Below are positions 63,347-64,000 of a stretch of DNA of 64,000 nucleotides, piece after piece (position 1 is the stretch's first letter; each line of letters opens with the position of its first letter). This DNA comes from Linum tenue. Taxonomy: Eukaryota > Streptophyta > Magnoliopsida > Malpighiales > Linaceae. A program made the translations under genes and the position numbers. The notes beneath the pieces were generated by a model, which was not told the origin of the DNA, did not search any database, and saw only the letters and a list, made by a program, of their open reading frames with translations. Location of the stretch: contig CAMGYJ010000007.1 in the NCBI GenBank assembly GCA_946122785.1, positions 36,605,587-36,669,586 of the forward strand, read 5' to 3'.

Positions 63347-64000
63347 TAGCATCGTATTTGCACGTGTTTTCACTCTGATTTCCTATCCATTTTGGCTCGA
63401 ATTGATTGTTCCTTGGCCTATTTTACGCTAGGTTGTGTTGTTTTGTCGTATTTCAGGTCCTAGCAAGTAAAGAGGAGCAAAGGCGCAAGTTTCGGGTCAT
63501 TTGGAGGTCAATTGGCGAGTCACAGAGTGAATTACGGGCAGGCCCTGCTAAATTACGGCCGTAATTAGCCAGGGCATGCCCGTAATTAATTGGCCGCGCA
63601 TTCCCCCAGCAATTCTTCTCGGTGGTGAAATTACGGGCAAGACCCCCAGGAATTACGGCCGTAATTCCCAGATTACTGGCGGTAATTGGGAAATTACGGC
63701 CGTAACTTCTCCTCTGCCAGCTTAAGTGAAACGCGCGTTTTGGTGCGAATTACGGGCAGGAAGTGATTACGGCCGTAATTCTGCCCGTAATTCGCCCAGA
63801 GTCGGGTTTTTGAAGGCAGATTCGAGCCAAGGAGAGGGAATTCGATTTTCTGGGCAAAAAACAGAGTTTTAGAGAGAGAAAGAGCGAAGAACAAACCCTA
63901 GGAGCTATTTTGGAGTGGATTTCTCATCATTGAAGCCCAGATTGCGTCCCTAGGAGTGAAGATTGACATCCCAGAGCAGATTTTCCTCATCTTTATGAGT
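63344..64000 (+). repeat. 5' part of an Athila-family LTR running off the right edge
   Basis: Starts TGATAGCATCGTATTTGCAC and follows the LTR module at 3443 and 45729 (GGCCTATTTTACGCTAGGTT, ATTTCAGGTCCTAGCA). U3 holds four AATTACGGCCGTAATT-type palindromes (63551-63566, 63651-63666, 63692-63705, 63766-63780) and several ATTACGGGC half motifs. The sequence ends near the CTTTATGAGT block that precedes R/U5 in the other copies. Confidence 0.75.

Noticed and set aside
1..64000. tRNA, rRNA or snRNA genes
   Set aside because: I looked for tRNA-like A/B boxes around the tRNA-complementary sites; those sites are retrotransposon primer-binding sites (8621, 21694, 30205, 38584, 42685, 60530, 62943), not tRNA genes.

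Overview
The window looks like a repeat-rich, probably heterochromatic intergenic stretch of a flowering-plant nuclear genome. It carries Athila-type Ty3/gypsy, Ty1/copia and chromovirus-like LTR retrotransposons with plant-type primer-binding sites (tRNA-Asp and initiator tRNA-Met), LINE 3' ends, hAT-like and Harbinger-like DNA elements, and remnants of a FAR1/MULE-type transposase. I see no convincing intact host gene. The only long open reading frames belong to mobile elements, and nearly all are broken.

Layout, left to right. About 1-800: window edge, with at most a doubtful 5' exon on the minus strand. 1010-4884: 5'-truncated copy of a non-autonomous LTR element (acidic ORF, no pol). 5466-7900: decayed copia RT/RNase H joined to DNA with a mitochondrial look (possible NUMT). 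7900-12060: mostly silent, with LTR-like remnants. 12080-12576: LINE 3' fragment. 13092-17783: decayed SIRE-like copia gag-pol. 20263-24957: young copia element with matching 5-bp target duplications (CATTG) whose interior is inverted. 28050-30690: deleted chromovirus-like gypsy element, minus strand. 31760-47931: a FAR1/MULE-type gene in three collinear pieces (31760-32363, 36213-36782, 47117-47931). It is split first by a 3.8-kb Harbinger-like element that holds a 1.07-kb hAT-like element, and then by a ~10.3-kb block made of a LINE end, a gag-less Athila element and a second copy of the non-autonomous LTR element. 48070-51090: a transposon-protein-like pseudogene between arrays of the palindrome GGTCGACC. 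51421-58095: hAT-like MITEs and a 3.2-kb terminal-inverted-repeat element with two minisatellites and a nested hAT. 56390-64000: divergent Athila relatives, a truncated gypsy gag start and an LTR that runs off the edge.

The parts relate through mobilisation and nesting. The pol-bearing Athila element (37735-41816) and the pol-less elements (1010-4884, 41817-47113) share LTR architecture and the tRNA-Asp PBS type, so they plausibly form an autonomous/non-autonomous partnership. Several stop codons sit where Gln or Arg is expected, as CAG/CAA/CGA changed by C-to-T would give, which suggests decay after silencing. The most unusual items are the internally inverted copia element with intact target duplications, the nested dissection of the FAR1-like gene, the GGTCGACC-array element, and the palindrome arrays in several LTRs.

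All family assignments were made by eye from motifs; no search was run. Boundaries given as 'about' are uncertain by tens of bases.
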